Assembly: GCA_913031625.1 (NCBI GenBank)
Contig: CAJWGB010000001.1
Span: 1 to 52,532, forward strand
Origin: an uncultured Planctomycetaceae bacterium
Lineage (GTDB): Bacteria > Planctomycetota > Planctomycetia > Planctomycetales > Planctomycetaceae
DNA length: 52,532 nt
Direction of reading: 5' to 3'
Shown here: positions 1-8,504 of the stretch, piece after piece
Layout: every line of letters begins with the position of its first letter
Numbering within the stretch: position 1 is the stretch's first letter
Program-made: the position numbers and the translations under genes
The notes under the pieces: model-generated
Told to the model about the DNA's origin: nothing
Seen by the model: only the letters and a program-made list of their open reading frames with translations
The model's database searches: none

Positions 1-3000
1 CAGCATGCTCAGTTTGATGAAGAATCGCAGGTGAGTTTCGGTGTGAACTTTTACGACGACGGACGGGTCCTCTCGATCGTGACCGAATCCAATGACCACG
101 GCACACATGTCGCCGGAATCGTCGCGGGGAATGATGAGGAACATCCTCAGTGGAATGGAGTTGCTCCAGGTGCTCAGATTGTTTCCGTCAAGATCGGTGA
201 CACTTATCTGGATGGGATGGAGTCAGGGGTCGCTCTCATGCGCGCGGCGGATGCAGTGCTGCGGAACGAGTGTTCGCTGATCAACATGAGCTACGGCGAA
301 CCGACAAAGCGGCCCAATGGTGGGATTCTCATTCGGCAGCTGGACCAGTTGGTTCGTCAACACAACGTGATCTTCATCGGCAGCGCTGGGAATGCGGGGC
401 CTGCGCTGTCGACGGTAGGGGCACCCGGGGGCACGACATCATCACTTATCGGCGTCGGCGCTTATGTTTCCCCGCAGATGGCACGCGCTCAATATGCGAT
501 GACGGAATCTAAAGAGCTTCCGTACACATGGACTTCGCACGGGCCCACGTTTGACGGGGATCTCGGTGTCGACCTGTTCGCCCCGGGCGGTGCATGGGCG
601 ACGGTGCCACGGTGGACCTTGAATCGCAGCAAACAGAAAAACGGCACCTCTATGGCGTCTCCGAACTGCTGTGGAAATTTCGCTCTGCTGCTTTCGGCCA
701 TCAAAGCCAACGGTCACTCCTTTACGCCCATTGCAGTTCGTCGTGCGTTCGAGAATACGGCTCGAAGCGTAAAACCACTGACGACGTGGGCTCAGGGCAA
801 AGGTCTGATTCAGACACCTCAGGCATGGGCCGCCTTTGTCCGTGACCGAGAAAAGCCCTCGCAGAACGTGATCCTTGAGGCGACTGATGGTGCGGGCCGA
901 CGCGGCGTGTACCTGCGGGAAGATCATCAGACGTCCAGTGATGCTGTGCCGACCGTCACCCGCTTTCGAGTGCGTCCGAGTTTCAATGACGCGGTCACTA
1001 ACGCAGAGAAAACCGGCTGGAGAATTCGGTTGAAGCTGCATGCCTCGAAGAGCTGGATTCGTTGCGGCGAGGAAATCACGATCAACTCATCGGGTACCAG
1101 CCTGAACGTCACTGTTGACACTCGAGACCTTGAGCCTGGCGCTCATTTCGGTGAGGTGACCGGTCTTGCATTTGATGATCCGGAGCGTGGTCCACTGTTT
1201 CGGATTCCGGTGACTGTCACAAAATCGATTGAGCACTACGACACTTCCAGGCTGGAGTTGTCGTTTAGGTCCTATGAGGCGCCGGCGGAAGAGATGCTTC
1301 CCGAAGAGACGGGCGACGAAGACCCCGTCTATGCGGACGGTGAGACGAATGAAGAACAGGAAGCTGCTGCGAGCCTGATCGAACCGTTCATCCCTGAGCG
1401 AATGATTTCCGGGGAAACGCCTGAAGAGCTGTCGCTCGACATTATCGGTGGCCTGACGATTAAGCCCTCATTCGTGGACGGAAGACTGGTCGACGAAGTT
1501 GAGGTACCGCCCGGGACAATTCTGCGACGGTTTCTGAGGGTGCCTGACGGTGCCAGCTGGGTTCGTGTGAGGCTTGGGGCGCAATCCAGTGACGACGGAG
1601 ACACGCGACGGTTTGTCGTGCACGGTGTTCAGGTGATTCCCGGTCTGACGAATCGCGATGCCGAACAACGTTCCTACGTCACGCTTAAGAACGGTCAGAC
1701 GCGCGACGTGAGTTTTCCGGTTCACGCGGGCAGAACACTCGAACTGGCACTGGCGTCCTACTGGAGCAATTCGGCGGAGTGTTCGCTTGACTACGAAGTC
1801 GAGTTCTTTGGAATCGAATCAAGTGTGGAGCTGTTGTCGCTGACACCTGACCGAGCGGTCGTCCCTGTCACGCTTCATTCAGCGGGATTCGACGTCCGCG
1901 TCAGCCCGGAGATCAAACTGACGGCTGTGAGGTCTCAGCACGTGCCGGTATCCTCCACGATTCGGCAGTGTCCCTCTGACCGCACTGGTGCAGATGGTCG
2001 ACTTCATGAGCTGACGATTTCATGGTCTCTTGACGTTCAACGATCAGGGTCGATTGTCCCTCACTTCGCGGCCACCGATGACCTGTTATACGGATCAGAT
2101 TTGGGGGGTGCTGTCTGGAGTCTGTACGAGGCAGACGGGCGGCGAACTGCAACAGACGACATCTGGTGTGACCCCATGTCAGTCAGTGCCGGCAGTTACA
2201 CGTTAAAGCTCACGGTGTTCAACACGGACCGCAGTCGACTCGAACGAATTCAGAGTCGACCGCTGGTGCTCGAGCGGAGACTCTCATCTTCTGTCACAGT
2301 GCCTGTTTATTCGTCACCGACGGCAGCAGGAGAGGGCGGAACGAGACTGTCCTCTGCTTCCATTCTTGCTGGTGAGCGGAAAACTGTCTGGGTGGGACAG
2401 CCATCCGGCTACCCATCTGATGTCAAGCCTGGCGAAATTCTTGTTGGTACTGTGACATGGGGCGAGTGTCTTTCTGACGGTGAAAGTCTGCGTCGTCCCG
2501 CCGGATTTCCTGTGAGCGTGGTCGTGCCTGGTACTCCAGCCCCATCGCGAACGTCAGGTCCTGCGTCCTTTCAGAGCTTCGACGAGTCGAAGTCAGTGAA
2601 AGGTCGGCGGGAGTACGAGCGAAGAGTGAGTGTCGCCGCGCGGGAAGCACGCTTACAACTGATTGCCGAGTTCCAGGTTGACACTCAGCGGGAACAGTTT
2701 GAAAAGCAGATCGAACTGCTGTTGAGGAAGAACGAAAATGACCTGACGGTGCTCGCCCTGCGGCTGCACCGGCTGGATCATGTTCAGTGGCGCAAGCAAC
2801 ATCTCCCGGATGTCGTTGAGGCGGCTGACGCGGTTCTCAGCGAACTGGATCAGGATGAGATCGCATTGACTCTGGCCAGGCGGTCAAAGTCCGATGACCC
2901 GTCGTTTGCTGCCGGGCGCCGGCGTGCGGTACAGTTACGAGCACTGCTGATTGACACGCTGTATCGAAAGGCCAGAGCGATCGGATATCAGGAACTTCCC

Positions 3001-3306
3001 GAAGTCCTCGAACGCCATCCAATCAACGATCAATCTGCCTTTGATGAGCAGTTTGAGGCGGCTTACCAGGCGTTCTGTGAATGGGTTGATCCGACGGAAA
3101 AGGACTATTTCCTGTTGTATCTGAGGCATGAAGGACGTCGAGGAAATGCGGGTGCAGCGTTGAAGGTACTCAATCGCCATGCCAGCGACAGGAATTACTG
3201 GCATCTGGAAAAACGCCGCAAACTGTATCATCAGCTCGGTTGGACGGATCTGGAATCCAATGCGTGGCATTGGCGCACCGTTCGGTTTCCAGGTGGAAAA
3301 CCATAG
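1..3306 (+). CDS. Tripeptidyl-peptidase II-like subtilisin-family serine protease (5' end outside window)
   Basis: The reading frame is open from base 1, so the start and the catalytic Asp region lie upstream; 1101 residues are visible. The subtilase (S8) His motif DHGTHVAGI is at about residues 33-41 and the Ser motif NGTSMASPN at about 213-221. The stretches VAPGAQIVSVKIGDT and GGTTSSLIGVGAYVSP are the wording found in eukaryotic tripeptidyl peptidase II, not in ordinary subtilisins, and the long C-terminal region (about 800 residues of beta-rich then helical sequence) also fits TPP II, which is about 1250 aa in animals. Known TPP II enzymes remove tripeptides from peptide N-termini. Cytosolic or exported location cannot be judged without the N-terminus. 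Family assignment is strong; substrate is inference. Confidence 0.85.
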   Translation, partial: QHAQFDEESQVSFGVNFYDDGRVLSIVTESNDHGTHVAGIVAGNDEEHPQWNGVAPGAQIVSVKIGDTYLDGMESGVALMRAADAVLRNECSLINMSYGEPTKRPNGGILIRQLDQLVRQHNVIFIGSAGNAGPALSTVGAPGGTTSSLIGVGAYVSPQMARAQYAMTESKELPYTWTSHGPTFDGDLGVDLFAPGGAWATVPRWTLNRSKQKNGTSMASPNCCGNFALLLSAIKANGHSFTPIAVRRAFENTARSVKPLTTWAQGKGLIQTPQAWAAFVRDREKPSQNVILEATDGAGRRGVYLREDHQTSSDAVPTVTRFRVRPSFNDAVTNAEKTGWRIRLKLHASKSWIRCGEEITINSSGTSLNVTVDTRDLEPGAHFGEVTGLAFDDPERGPLFRIPVTVTKSIEHYDTSRLELSFRSYEAPAEEMLPEETGDEDPVYADGETNEEQEAAASLIEPFIPERMISGETPEELSLDIIGGLTIKPSFVDGRLVDEVEVPPGTILRRFLRVPDGASWVRVRLGAQSSDDGDTRRFVVHGVQVIPGLTNRDAEQRSYVTLKNGQTRDVSFPVHAGRTLELALASYWSNSAECSLDYEVEFFGIESSVELLSLTPDRAVVPVTLHSAGFDVRVSPEIKLTAVRSQHVPVSSTIRQCPSDRTGADGRLHELTISWSLDVQRSGSIVPHFAATDDLLYGSDLGGAVWSLYEADGRRTATDDIWCDPMSVSAGSYTLKLTVFNTDRSRLERIQSRPLVLERRLSSSVTVPVYSSPTAAGEGGTRLSSASILAGERKTVWVGQPSGYPSDVKPGEILVGTVTWGECLSDGESLRRPAGFPVSVVVPGTPAPSRTSGPASFQSFDESKSVKGRREYERRVSVAAREARLQLIAEFQVDTQREQFEKQIELLLRKNENDLTVLALRLHRLDHVQWRKQHLPDVVEAADAVLSELDQDEIALTLARRSKSDDPSFAAGRRRAVQLRALLIDTLYRKARAIGYQELPEVLERHPINDQSAFDEQFEAAYQAFCEWVDPTEKDYFLLYLRHEGRRGNAGAALKVLNRHASDRNYWHLEKRRKLYHQLGWTDLESNAWHWRTVRFPGGKP

Positions 3307-3318
3307 TTGACCCTCATT

Positions 3319-3335
3319 CTGTTCGGAGTGAACAG
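3319..3335 (+). terminator. Small hairpin after the protease stop codon
   Basis: A perfect 6-bp stem (CTGTTC / GAACAG) with a 5-nt loop begins 12 nt after the TAG. There is no T-run, so an intrinsic terminator is only a weak possibility. Confidence 0.2.
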
Positions 3336-3360
3336 CTGGATGTCAAATTCGGGAAATAGG

Positions 3361-3387
3361 TTCGTAGCCCGACTCTCGAGAGTCGAG
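3361..3387 (+). repeat. Dispersed palindromic intergenic repeat, family A, copy 1
   Basis: Contains the 16-nt perfect palindrome CGACTCTCGAGAGTCG (3370-3385) preceded by TTCGTAGCC. A second copy in opposite orientation lies at 12434-12460; over 27 nt the two differ at four positions. A degenerate half-copy (GAGAGTCGAGC) recurs at about 3408-3418. It sits between two same-strand genes. Function unknown; it resembles a REP-like dispersed palindrome. Confidence 0.6.
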
Positions 3388-3464
3388 CAGTTCAGGCCTC
3401 GGCTCGGGAGAGTCGAGCGACAGGCGCTCCAGGGGTCCTGCTTCCTGCAGTGCGGAGAGGGTAG

Positions 3465-4676
3465 ATGCTGACTGCTGCGTGGAACATCTGGCTTGCGCTG
3501 GCGCCCTGGATACTTTTGGGAGCCGCAGTCAGTGGCGTCCTGCACGTTCTGTTGCCCGAAAACTTGCTCCGTAAAAAGCTGAGTGGTCGAGCGGGAGTCC
3601 TGCGTGCGGTCGCCCTTGGAGTTCCATTGCCACTTTGTTCGTGTGGTGTGATTCCGGTTGGGCTTGGCATGAAGAAAGACGGCGCCGGAAACGGGGCCGC
3701 CGTCGGTTTTCTGATCAGCACGCCGCAGACGGGCGTCGACAGCATTCTTGTGAGTGCATCCTTTCTGGGCTGGCCCTTTGCGGCATTGAAGGTTGTTGTT
3801 GCTCTTGTGACAGGACTGGTTGGCGGATTGCTGGCTGAAGATGGAGCGCACCCTGAACCCGTTCGGACTGAGTCTGGCGCCCGGCAATCACGACAGGTGT
3901 CGATCAGGAAGGCCTTTGAACATTCTGCAGAACTGATCCGGTCGATCTGGGGCTGGTTGGTTATCGGTGTCATTGTCTCCGCGGCACTGACATGGCTGCT
4001 TCCGGCCGAACAACTGGCTGCATGGCCTGCGCTCACCGGACCTGCGTCACTCTTCCTGGCACTGCTGATCTCCGTGCCACTTTACGTTTGTGCGACGGCG
4101 TCAATTCCAATCGCAGCGGCGCTTGTTGCCGCCGGGCTCTCACCGGGCGCAGCGCTGGTGTTCCTGATGGCCGGACCGGCAACCAACATTGCCACGATGG
4201 GAGCCGTCTATCGAACGCTCGGCCGACGTTCGTTCATCGTGTATCTTTTCGCCATCACTATTGGCAGCCTTGGAGCAGGTCTGTTGTTTAACAGAGTCAT
4301 CCCGATTGATGCAGAGACTCTGCAACCGCACTTCCATTCCGGATGGTGGCAGACTCTTTCGGGAGTTGTGCTGCTTGTTATTACGGGAGTCTTTGCGATT
4401 CAGGAGGCTGCTCGGGCAGTTCGCGGGAGCCGTGCGGAATCCGAGGAAGAGACAACCACTATCGCGGTCAATGGGATGACGTGTGATGGATGTGCCGGAC
4501 GTCTCGAGCGAGCACTGGAACAGGTGGAGTCAGTGACTCGAGCCGATGCCTCATGGCAGCAAAACAGTGTGGCGATCAGCGGAGCCGTCTCCGCCGCCGA
4601 ACTTCATGCGGTCATTCAGGAAGCTGGATTCGAAGTCGTGTCGACGGAGTCGAAAAATCTTCATGCGATCAATTAG
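3465..4676 (+). CDS. SO_0444-type metal efflux permease with C-terminal HMA domain
   Basis: A 403-aa polytopic membrane protein of the DUF318/ArsP-like permease family. The family motif PLPLCSCGVIPVG is near residues 50-62, followed by GFLISTPQTGVDS. About eight hydrophobic segments precede a soluble C-terminal heavy-metal-associated domain with the metal-binding GMTCDGCAGRL at about residues 336-346. This permease-plus-HMA arrangement is known from the SO_0444 Cu/Zn efflux family, so export of a soft metal across the inner membrane is the likely role. The start ATG follows a GAGAGG ribosome-binding site. The gene is convergent with, and overlaps by 4 nt, the next minus-strand frame. No metal regulator gene is visible beside it. 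Confidence 0.85.
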   Translation: MLTAAWNIWLALAPWILLGAAVSGVLHVLLPENLLRKKLSGRAGVLRAVALGVPLPLCSCGVIPVGLGMKKDGAGNGAAVGFLISTPQTGVDSILVSASFLGWPFAALKVVVALVTGLVGGLLAEDGAHPEPVRTESGARQSRQVSIRKAFEHSAELIRSIWGWLVIGVIVSAALTWLLPAEQLAAWPALTGPASLFLALLISVPLYVCATASIPIAAALVAAGLSPGAALVFLMAGPATNIATMGAVYRTLGRRSFIVYLFAITIGSLGAGLLFNRVIPIDAETLQPHFHSGWWQTLSGVVLLVITGVFAIQEAARAVRGSRAESEEETTTIAVNGMTCDGCAGRLERALEQVESVTRADASWQQNSVAISGAVSAAELHAVIQEAGFEVVSTESKNLHAIN

Positions 4677-5044
4677 CCGGCAAGCTGTCGAAACATTTCA
4701 CGCGCCTGTTCCAGCTGTTCGTCTAAGTGTTCCCGATGCCGCATTGGAACGCGATCGCGACGTCGCAGGTCTTCTTCCAGGCGGTCGACCCACTTCAGAA
4801 AGTACTGGGCTTCCGTGCGCGAATTTAATGGCCTGTCACGAACTTCCACATACACCGGACTGGCGTGGCAGACCTGATTTCCCGTCGGTTGATCCGGGTG
4901 AGGTACTCCCTGAGCTCGAACAGCAATCCATCCTGATTGGCTGCCAGGAAGGAACCGATGCCGGCCCTCATGCGCAGACAATGAGTCCGCCAGAAAAATC
5001 AGAGGAATTGTCGTACAACAGAGAGTCTGAATCAGTTGTCTCAT
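4673..5044 (-). CDS. Short secreted remnant of a CehA/McbA-type metallohydrolase (C-terminal segment only)
   Basis: A 123-aa frame with a signal peptide (about residues 1-24, ending SLSAHEG). The rest resembles the extreme C-terminus of planctomycete CehA/McbA family metallohydrolases: SGWIAVRAQG, then HASPVYVEV, then a helical tail with YFLKWVDRLEEDLRRR and EQAREMFRQLAG. The family is normally several hundred residues long with a PHP-type metal-binding domain, and none of that is present. The most economical reading is an internal in-frame deletion that joined the signal peptide to the last roughly 85 residues. It may be a pseudogene or a small retained binding protein. Family assignment is from memory of the C-terminal motif and is moderately sure; loss of catalysis follows from length. 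Confidence 0.5.
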   Translation of the reverse strand: MRQLIQTLCCTTIPLIFLADSLSAHEGRHRFLPGSQSGWIAVRAQGVPHPDQPTGNQVCHASPVYVEVRDRPLNSRTEAQYFLKWVDRLEEDLRRRDRVPMRHREHLDEQLEQAREMFRQLAG

Positions 5045-5220
5045 TGGTTGCCTCGCGATGTACGAAATGAAGTCACTTCATTGTGCCGTCGACCTGGTTG
5101 CCGTTCTACCGCACTGCAGAAACCCCGCCATCGAGCTCTGTTTCTTTCCGGTATTCGAACAGGCGCGGGGCAGTCCAGTGTGTCGTGGTTGGCGTGTGCC
5201 AGCGGGGTGGCACGTTTTCA

Positions 5221-6108
5221 TCAGACCGGAAGCACCAAAGCCAGCGCCTCGCCTTCCAGGACTCGCGGAAAGGCGCGCATCATCACAACGAGTCCATCGC
5301 AGGGCGACAGGACCGCCGCTGATGTATTCGCAAGACTATAGACGGTACCCAAAGCTTCGCCCCGACGAATAATCTCCCCCGTTCGAGTGGCAGGTTCGAA
5401 AACTCCAGTGAGCGGAGACGGGTTGCAGACCTGCAGGTGGCCGGATTCCGGTCGGTCATCTTCCACATTCCATCGCACACTCGGTGCTGCAGGAGACTCT
5501 CGCGCCATCCCGAGTTGGCTCATAATCCGCAGGACTCCCGTAAGGTAATCATTGACTGCATTTGTTCGAACCTGACTGCCACCACCATGTTCACAATAGA
5601 TGGCCGGAACTCCTGCATCCCGGGCAACTGATAATGACCGGCCTTCCAGTTGTGACGAAGTTCCCCAGACGAGCGGAAGATTCATTGCCTGGGCCATCTT
5701 TCGCTGGCTGTCCAGAACCTGCCGGTCGGAGTGCAGCATGTATCCAGCCAGCGGAAAGAGTTCATACGCCACCCCTCCGGTGTGGAGATCGATGTAATAG
5801 TCAGCGGAACGAATGAGCTCGGACAGTTCTGCGGCCGCCTGTTCGGTGACGCTGCCATCAGACTGTCCCGGGCAGGTGCGTGCCAGGTCCATGCCATCCT
5901 CTGCGCAGCGTTGCCCCAATTGAAAGGCACGTTCATTCACGCAGGGAACCAGTGTCAGTGTCCCTGCCTGCAGACGCTCATGGTTACCTTCAAACGTCTG
6001 TGCGAGCACCTGAACAGTGCGAATGGGTTCGAACTCATCACCATGGACTCCCGCGGAAACCAGCAGGTGAGGTCCAGACTGCTGCCCGTGAATAACACTC
6101 GTTTCCAC
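5221..6108 (-). CDS. Succinylglutamate desuccinylase/aspartoacylase family (M14-like) zinc deacylase
   Basis: A 295-aa enzyme. The zinc-binding H-x-x-E is in GVHGDEFEP (H22, E25) and the third ligand is H109 in YIDLHTGG. The segment DLARTCPGQ corresponds to the substrate-binding DLNR-x-FPG region, and YCEHGGGS is the late catalytic-Glu region. Family members hydrolyse N-acyl amino acids (N-succinylglutamate, N-acetylaspartate) or related amides; the exact substrate is not readable. The GTG start was chosen because GAGGAA lies just upstream, overlapping the end of the preceding oxidoreductase gene; only 7 nt separate the two, so they are almost certainly co-transcribed. No arginine succinyltransferase genes are nearby, so a role in that pathway is not supported. 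Confidence 0.8.
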   Translation of the reverse strand: METSVIHGQQSGPHLLVSAGVHGDEFEPIRTVQVLAQTFEGNHERLQAGTLTLVPCVNERAFQLGQRCAEDGMDLARTCPGQSDGSVTEQAAAELSELIRSADYYIDLHTGGVAYELFPLAGYMLHSDRQVLDSQRKMAQAMNLPLVWGTSSQLEGRSLSVARDAGVPAIYCEHGGGSQVRTNAVNDYLTGVLRIMSQLGMARESPAAPSVRWNVEDDRPESGHLQVCNPSPLTGVFEPATRTGEIIRRGEALGTVYSLANTSAAVLSPCDGLVVMMRAFPRVLEGEALALVLPV

Positions 6109-6115
6109 GGCTTCC

Positions 6116-7408
6116 TCAAACTTCCCAGCCCTGGCGATACTCTTTGCTCAACAGTGCGTCGGCCTGTTTGTTGCCCGTGGTCATCTTCTGCGGGTCGTAA
6201 TTCAGGGTTGCGCCCGTGCGGAAGGCCACATTGCCTAACAACACAACTTCTGTAAACGGGCCGGCGTACCCAAAGTTGCTGCCGGTGGCACTCCCCGTCT
6301 TGCAGGCGGTAATCCATTGCTGATGATGATGGTCTCCCGGAAAGGCGGAGTCTGGCTGCTCCCCGGACTGCGGTCGTCCGCCTGTCTGAACGGGCATCTT
6401 GCCGTGCGCGATCGCGATCCGTCCGTTCGTGCCAATAAACAGTGAGCCGTTCATTGGCAGTGAAGAGGCGATCGGAGCATCCGGTTTGGCCGTCCCCTCA
6501 TACCAGAATACCGTGACAGGTTTCTGATCCCCGTGTTGCGGGAAGACAAACTTTGTCTTCATATGAGTGGGTCCGCTTTCCGGCAGCAGGCCTGATCCGA
6601 CAGACGAGACGGTCACCGGTCGGCCGCCAAGCTTCAGTCCCTGAAACGTGGGGTCCATCAGGTGAATCGCCATATCCCCGATTGCGCCACAGCCGAAGTC
6701 CCACCAGCCGCGCCAGCGAAATGGCACATATGCTGAGTGGTAGTTGCGAACCGGTGCCGGACCGAGCCAGAGGTCCCAGTCGAGGTTGGCCGGAACGGGC
6801 TGTTTTTCAGTCGGCCGTTTCTGGCCCTGTCCCCACCATCGACCAGGGCGGTCAGTGATGATGTGAACTTCCGTCACGTCCCCGATGGCGTTGCTTTGCA
6901 GCATGCCCACGAGCTGGCGGTATCCGGGATGTTCATGATTCTGAGTTCCCATCTGTGTGGCGAGTTTTCGTTCGGCGGCGACCGTCGCAATCTTTCGAGC
7001 TTCTTCCACGGTGTGGGTGAGTGGCTTCTCACAATACACATGCAGGTCTCGCTGCATCGCTCGCATGGTGGCTGGGGCGTGATGATGGTCAGGGGTTGCC
7101 ACGACCACCGCGTCCAGTTCTTTTTGCTCCAGGAGTTTACGGTAGTCACGATATTGTCTGGCATTGGGGTGCCGGCCGGCTGCTGCACCCAGCCGCTGAC
7201 TGTCGACATCGCAAAGAGCAACGATGGATTCCGTACTGACTGCTGCGAGGTCACCGCCACCGCGACCACCGACTCCAATGGCCCCAATATTCAATCGCTC
7301 GTTCGCCCCGAAGGCAGACTGCGGGATGATCATCGGTGCCGCAAGAGCGAGGCCAGCCCTGAGGGCTGAGCGACGGTTGAGTGTTGTGGGTGTGGAATCC
7401 GAAGTCAT
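6116..7408 (-). CDS. Tat-exported Gfo/Idh/MocA family oxidoreductase
   Basis: 430 aa from the chosen ATG, which follows GAGAGG and directly precedes a twin-arginine signal (LNRRSALRAGLALAAP). A longer frame extends upstream to 7651, but its extra 81 residues have no signal-like or conserved sequence. After the signal comes a Rossmann NAD(P) motif (GAIGVGGRGGGD) and the family hallmark YCEKPLTHTVEEA near residue 125; the later part contains the substrate-domain segment RWRGWWDFGCGAIGDMA. Such exported oxidoreductases are strongly expanded in planctomycetes and are thought to act on sugars or inositols with a tightly bound cofactor. First gene of a two-gene unit with the downstream deacylase. 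Substrate unknown. Confidence 0.88.
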   Translation of the reverse strand: MTSDSTPTTLNRRSALRAGLALAAPMIIPQSAFGANERLNIGAIGVGGRGGGDLAAVSTESIVALCDVDSQRLGAAAGRHPNARQYRDYRKLLEQKELDAVVVATPDHHHAPATMRAMQRDLHVYCEKPLTHTVEEARKIATVAAERKLATQMGTQNHEHPGYRQLVGMLQSNAIGDVTEVHIITDRPGRWWGQGQKRPTEKQPVPANLDWDLWLGPAPVRNYHSAYVPFRWRGWWDFGCGAIGDMAIHLMDPTFQGLKLGGRPVTVSSVGSGLLPESGPTHMKTKFVFPQHGDQKPVTVFWYEGTAKPDAPIASSLPMNGSLFIGTNGRIAIAHGKMPVQTGGRPQSGEQPDSAFPGDHHHQQWITACKTGSATGSNFGYAGPFTEVVLLGNVAFRTGATLNYDPQKMTTGNKQADALLSKEYRQGWEV

Positions 7409-7610
7409 GATTTGTCGCCTCTCGCCGGTCGTGAACACGTGGGAATCGCGTATGCAAACTACCGTTTTCGCAGCAATCAGCCAACCATCCCACACCTTCT
7501 GGAGTGTGCTGACGCAGCAACTGAGAAACGGACGAGAGGCCTTCTTCGGCCGCGTACAGTTCTCCATCCAACTGCCGAGAATCATCCGCAGCAGGGGGCG
7601 CAAACCGTGA

Positions 7611-8483
7611 TCAGCGGAAACTGAAGACATCTGCCTGTGGAAGGTCTTCAATGCTGCTCAGATTAAACAGCTTGAGAAACCGGTCCCCGGTCCTGTAGAC
7701 GACGTCGCTCTTGCGTTTGCCCACCTGTTCGGTTTCCACAAGCAGCAGGCGGACCAGTTGCCGAACCATGGTCAGCGGGCGTTCCTGACTGAGTCCTTCA
7801 AGGTCAGCCTTCGTCACAGGCTGGTTGTAAGCGACCCATGCAAGCACTTCCAGTGCGTCGGGCGATAGACGTACGTCCCGCGGCCCCAGGCCGAAGACGC
7901 CTGCCTGCACGTCTGCGAAGTTCTCACGCAACTCCATACGAAAGCCGCCTTCGTGCAGTCGAATTTCGTACGGTCGGTTTTCTTCGGCGTATTCTTCATT
8001 CAGCTGGTCGATCAGACGCACGGCGAACCGCGCGTCTGTGTCGTGTCCGATGAGTCCCGCGAGCCGACGCGCGGTCAGGGAAACTTCACCACCGACAAAC
8101 AGGGCTGCTTCAACCACGCTCCGAGGGGAGATTCGAGATTCCTGTGCGTCCGCCTCCCGATCTTCCGCCGCTTCTTCTTCAAGATCTCGGGCCAGCGAGT
8201 CTCCGATTGAGGTGAAGGCGGACTCTTCTGCTTCCTGTGGGTCGTCGTCTTCTGCAAGCTCCATCAACGCCGAACCGACCTGCAGTTCAGCATCGTCAAT
8301 GGACTTCATGGCCTCACGATAGGCCAGCTCAATGTCATCAAAGCCGCCCTCTTCGACCCCGGTGACGTCATCGGCTTCTTCCGTTAATTCGTCCTGCTCA
8401 GGCGCAGCATCGTCCGGAATGTGGGCGTCTTCGCCCCATGATTCGTCAGGATCAGTGTTGTCCGCATCCATGCGTCCATCCAT
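7611..8483 (-). CDS. scpB: SMC-Scp complex subunit ScpB with long acidic N-terminal extension
   Basis: A 290-aa protein. Residues about 118-275 carry the ScpB winged-helix pair: SVVEAALFVGGEVSLTARRLAGLIG, then LSPDALEVLAWVAYNQPVTKADLE, then a C-terminal winged helix ending DRFLKLFNLSSIEDLPQAD. ScpB bridges ScpA and SMC in the chromosome-condensing complex in the cytoplasm. The first 115 or so residues are unusual: highly acidic, low-complexity (rich in D/E with DDAEL and EEEAAEDREADAQ), absent from typical ScpB of about 200 aa. No scpA is nearby. An internal ATG at 8471 is an equally possible start; neither has a good ribosome-binding site. It follows the upstream secreted-protein gene by 21 nt. 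Confidence 0.85.
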   Translation of the reverse strand: MDGRMDADNTDPDESWGEDAHIPDDAAPEQDELTEEADDVTGVEEGGFDDIELAYREAMKSIDDAELQVGSALMELAEDDDPQEAEESAFTSIGDSLARDLEEEAAEDREADAQESRISPRSVVEAALFVGGEVSLTARRLAGLIGHDTDARFAVRLIDQLNEEYAEENRPYEIRLHEGGFRMELRENFADVQAGVFGLGPRDVRLSPDALEVLAWVAYNQPVTKADLEGLSQERPLTMVRQLVRLLLVETEQVGKRKSDVVYRTGDRFLKLFNLSSIEDLPQADVFSFR

Positions 8484-8504
8484 GGCACAGGTGGCGGTGA
8501 CAGC

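Noticed and set aside
3231-3887. 218-codon minus-strand open frame across the end of the TPP II-like gene and the permease
   Set aside because: Overlaps two well-supported genes and the intergenic repeat; no recognisable protein features.
7409-7651. N-terminal extension of the Tat oxidoreductase from an upstream ATG
   Set aside because: It would bury the twin-arginine signal 81 residues inside the protein; the inner ATG has a ribosome-binding site and gives a proper Tat signal.
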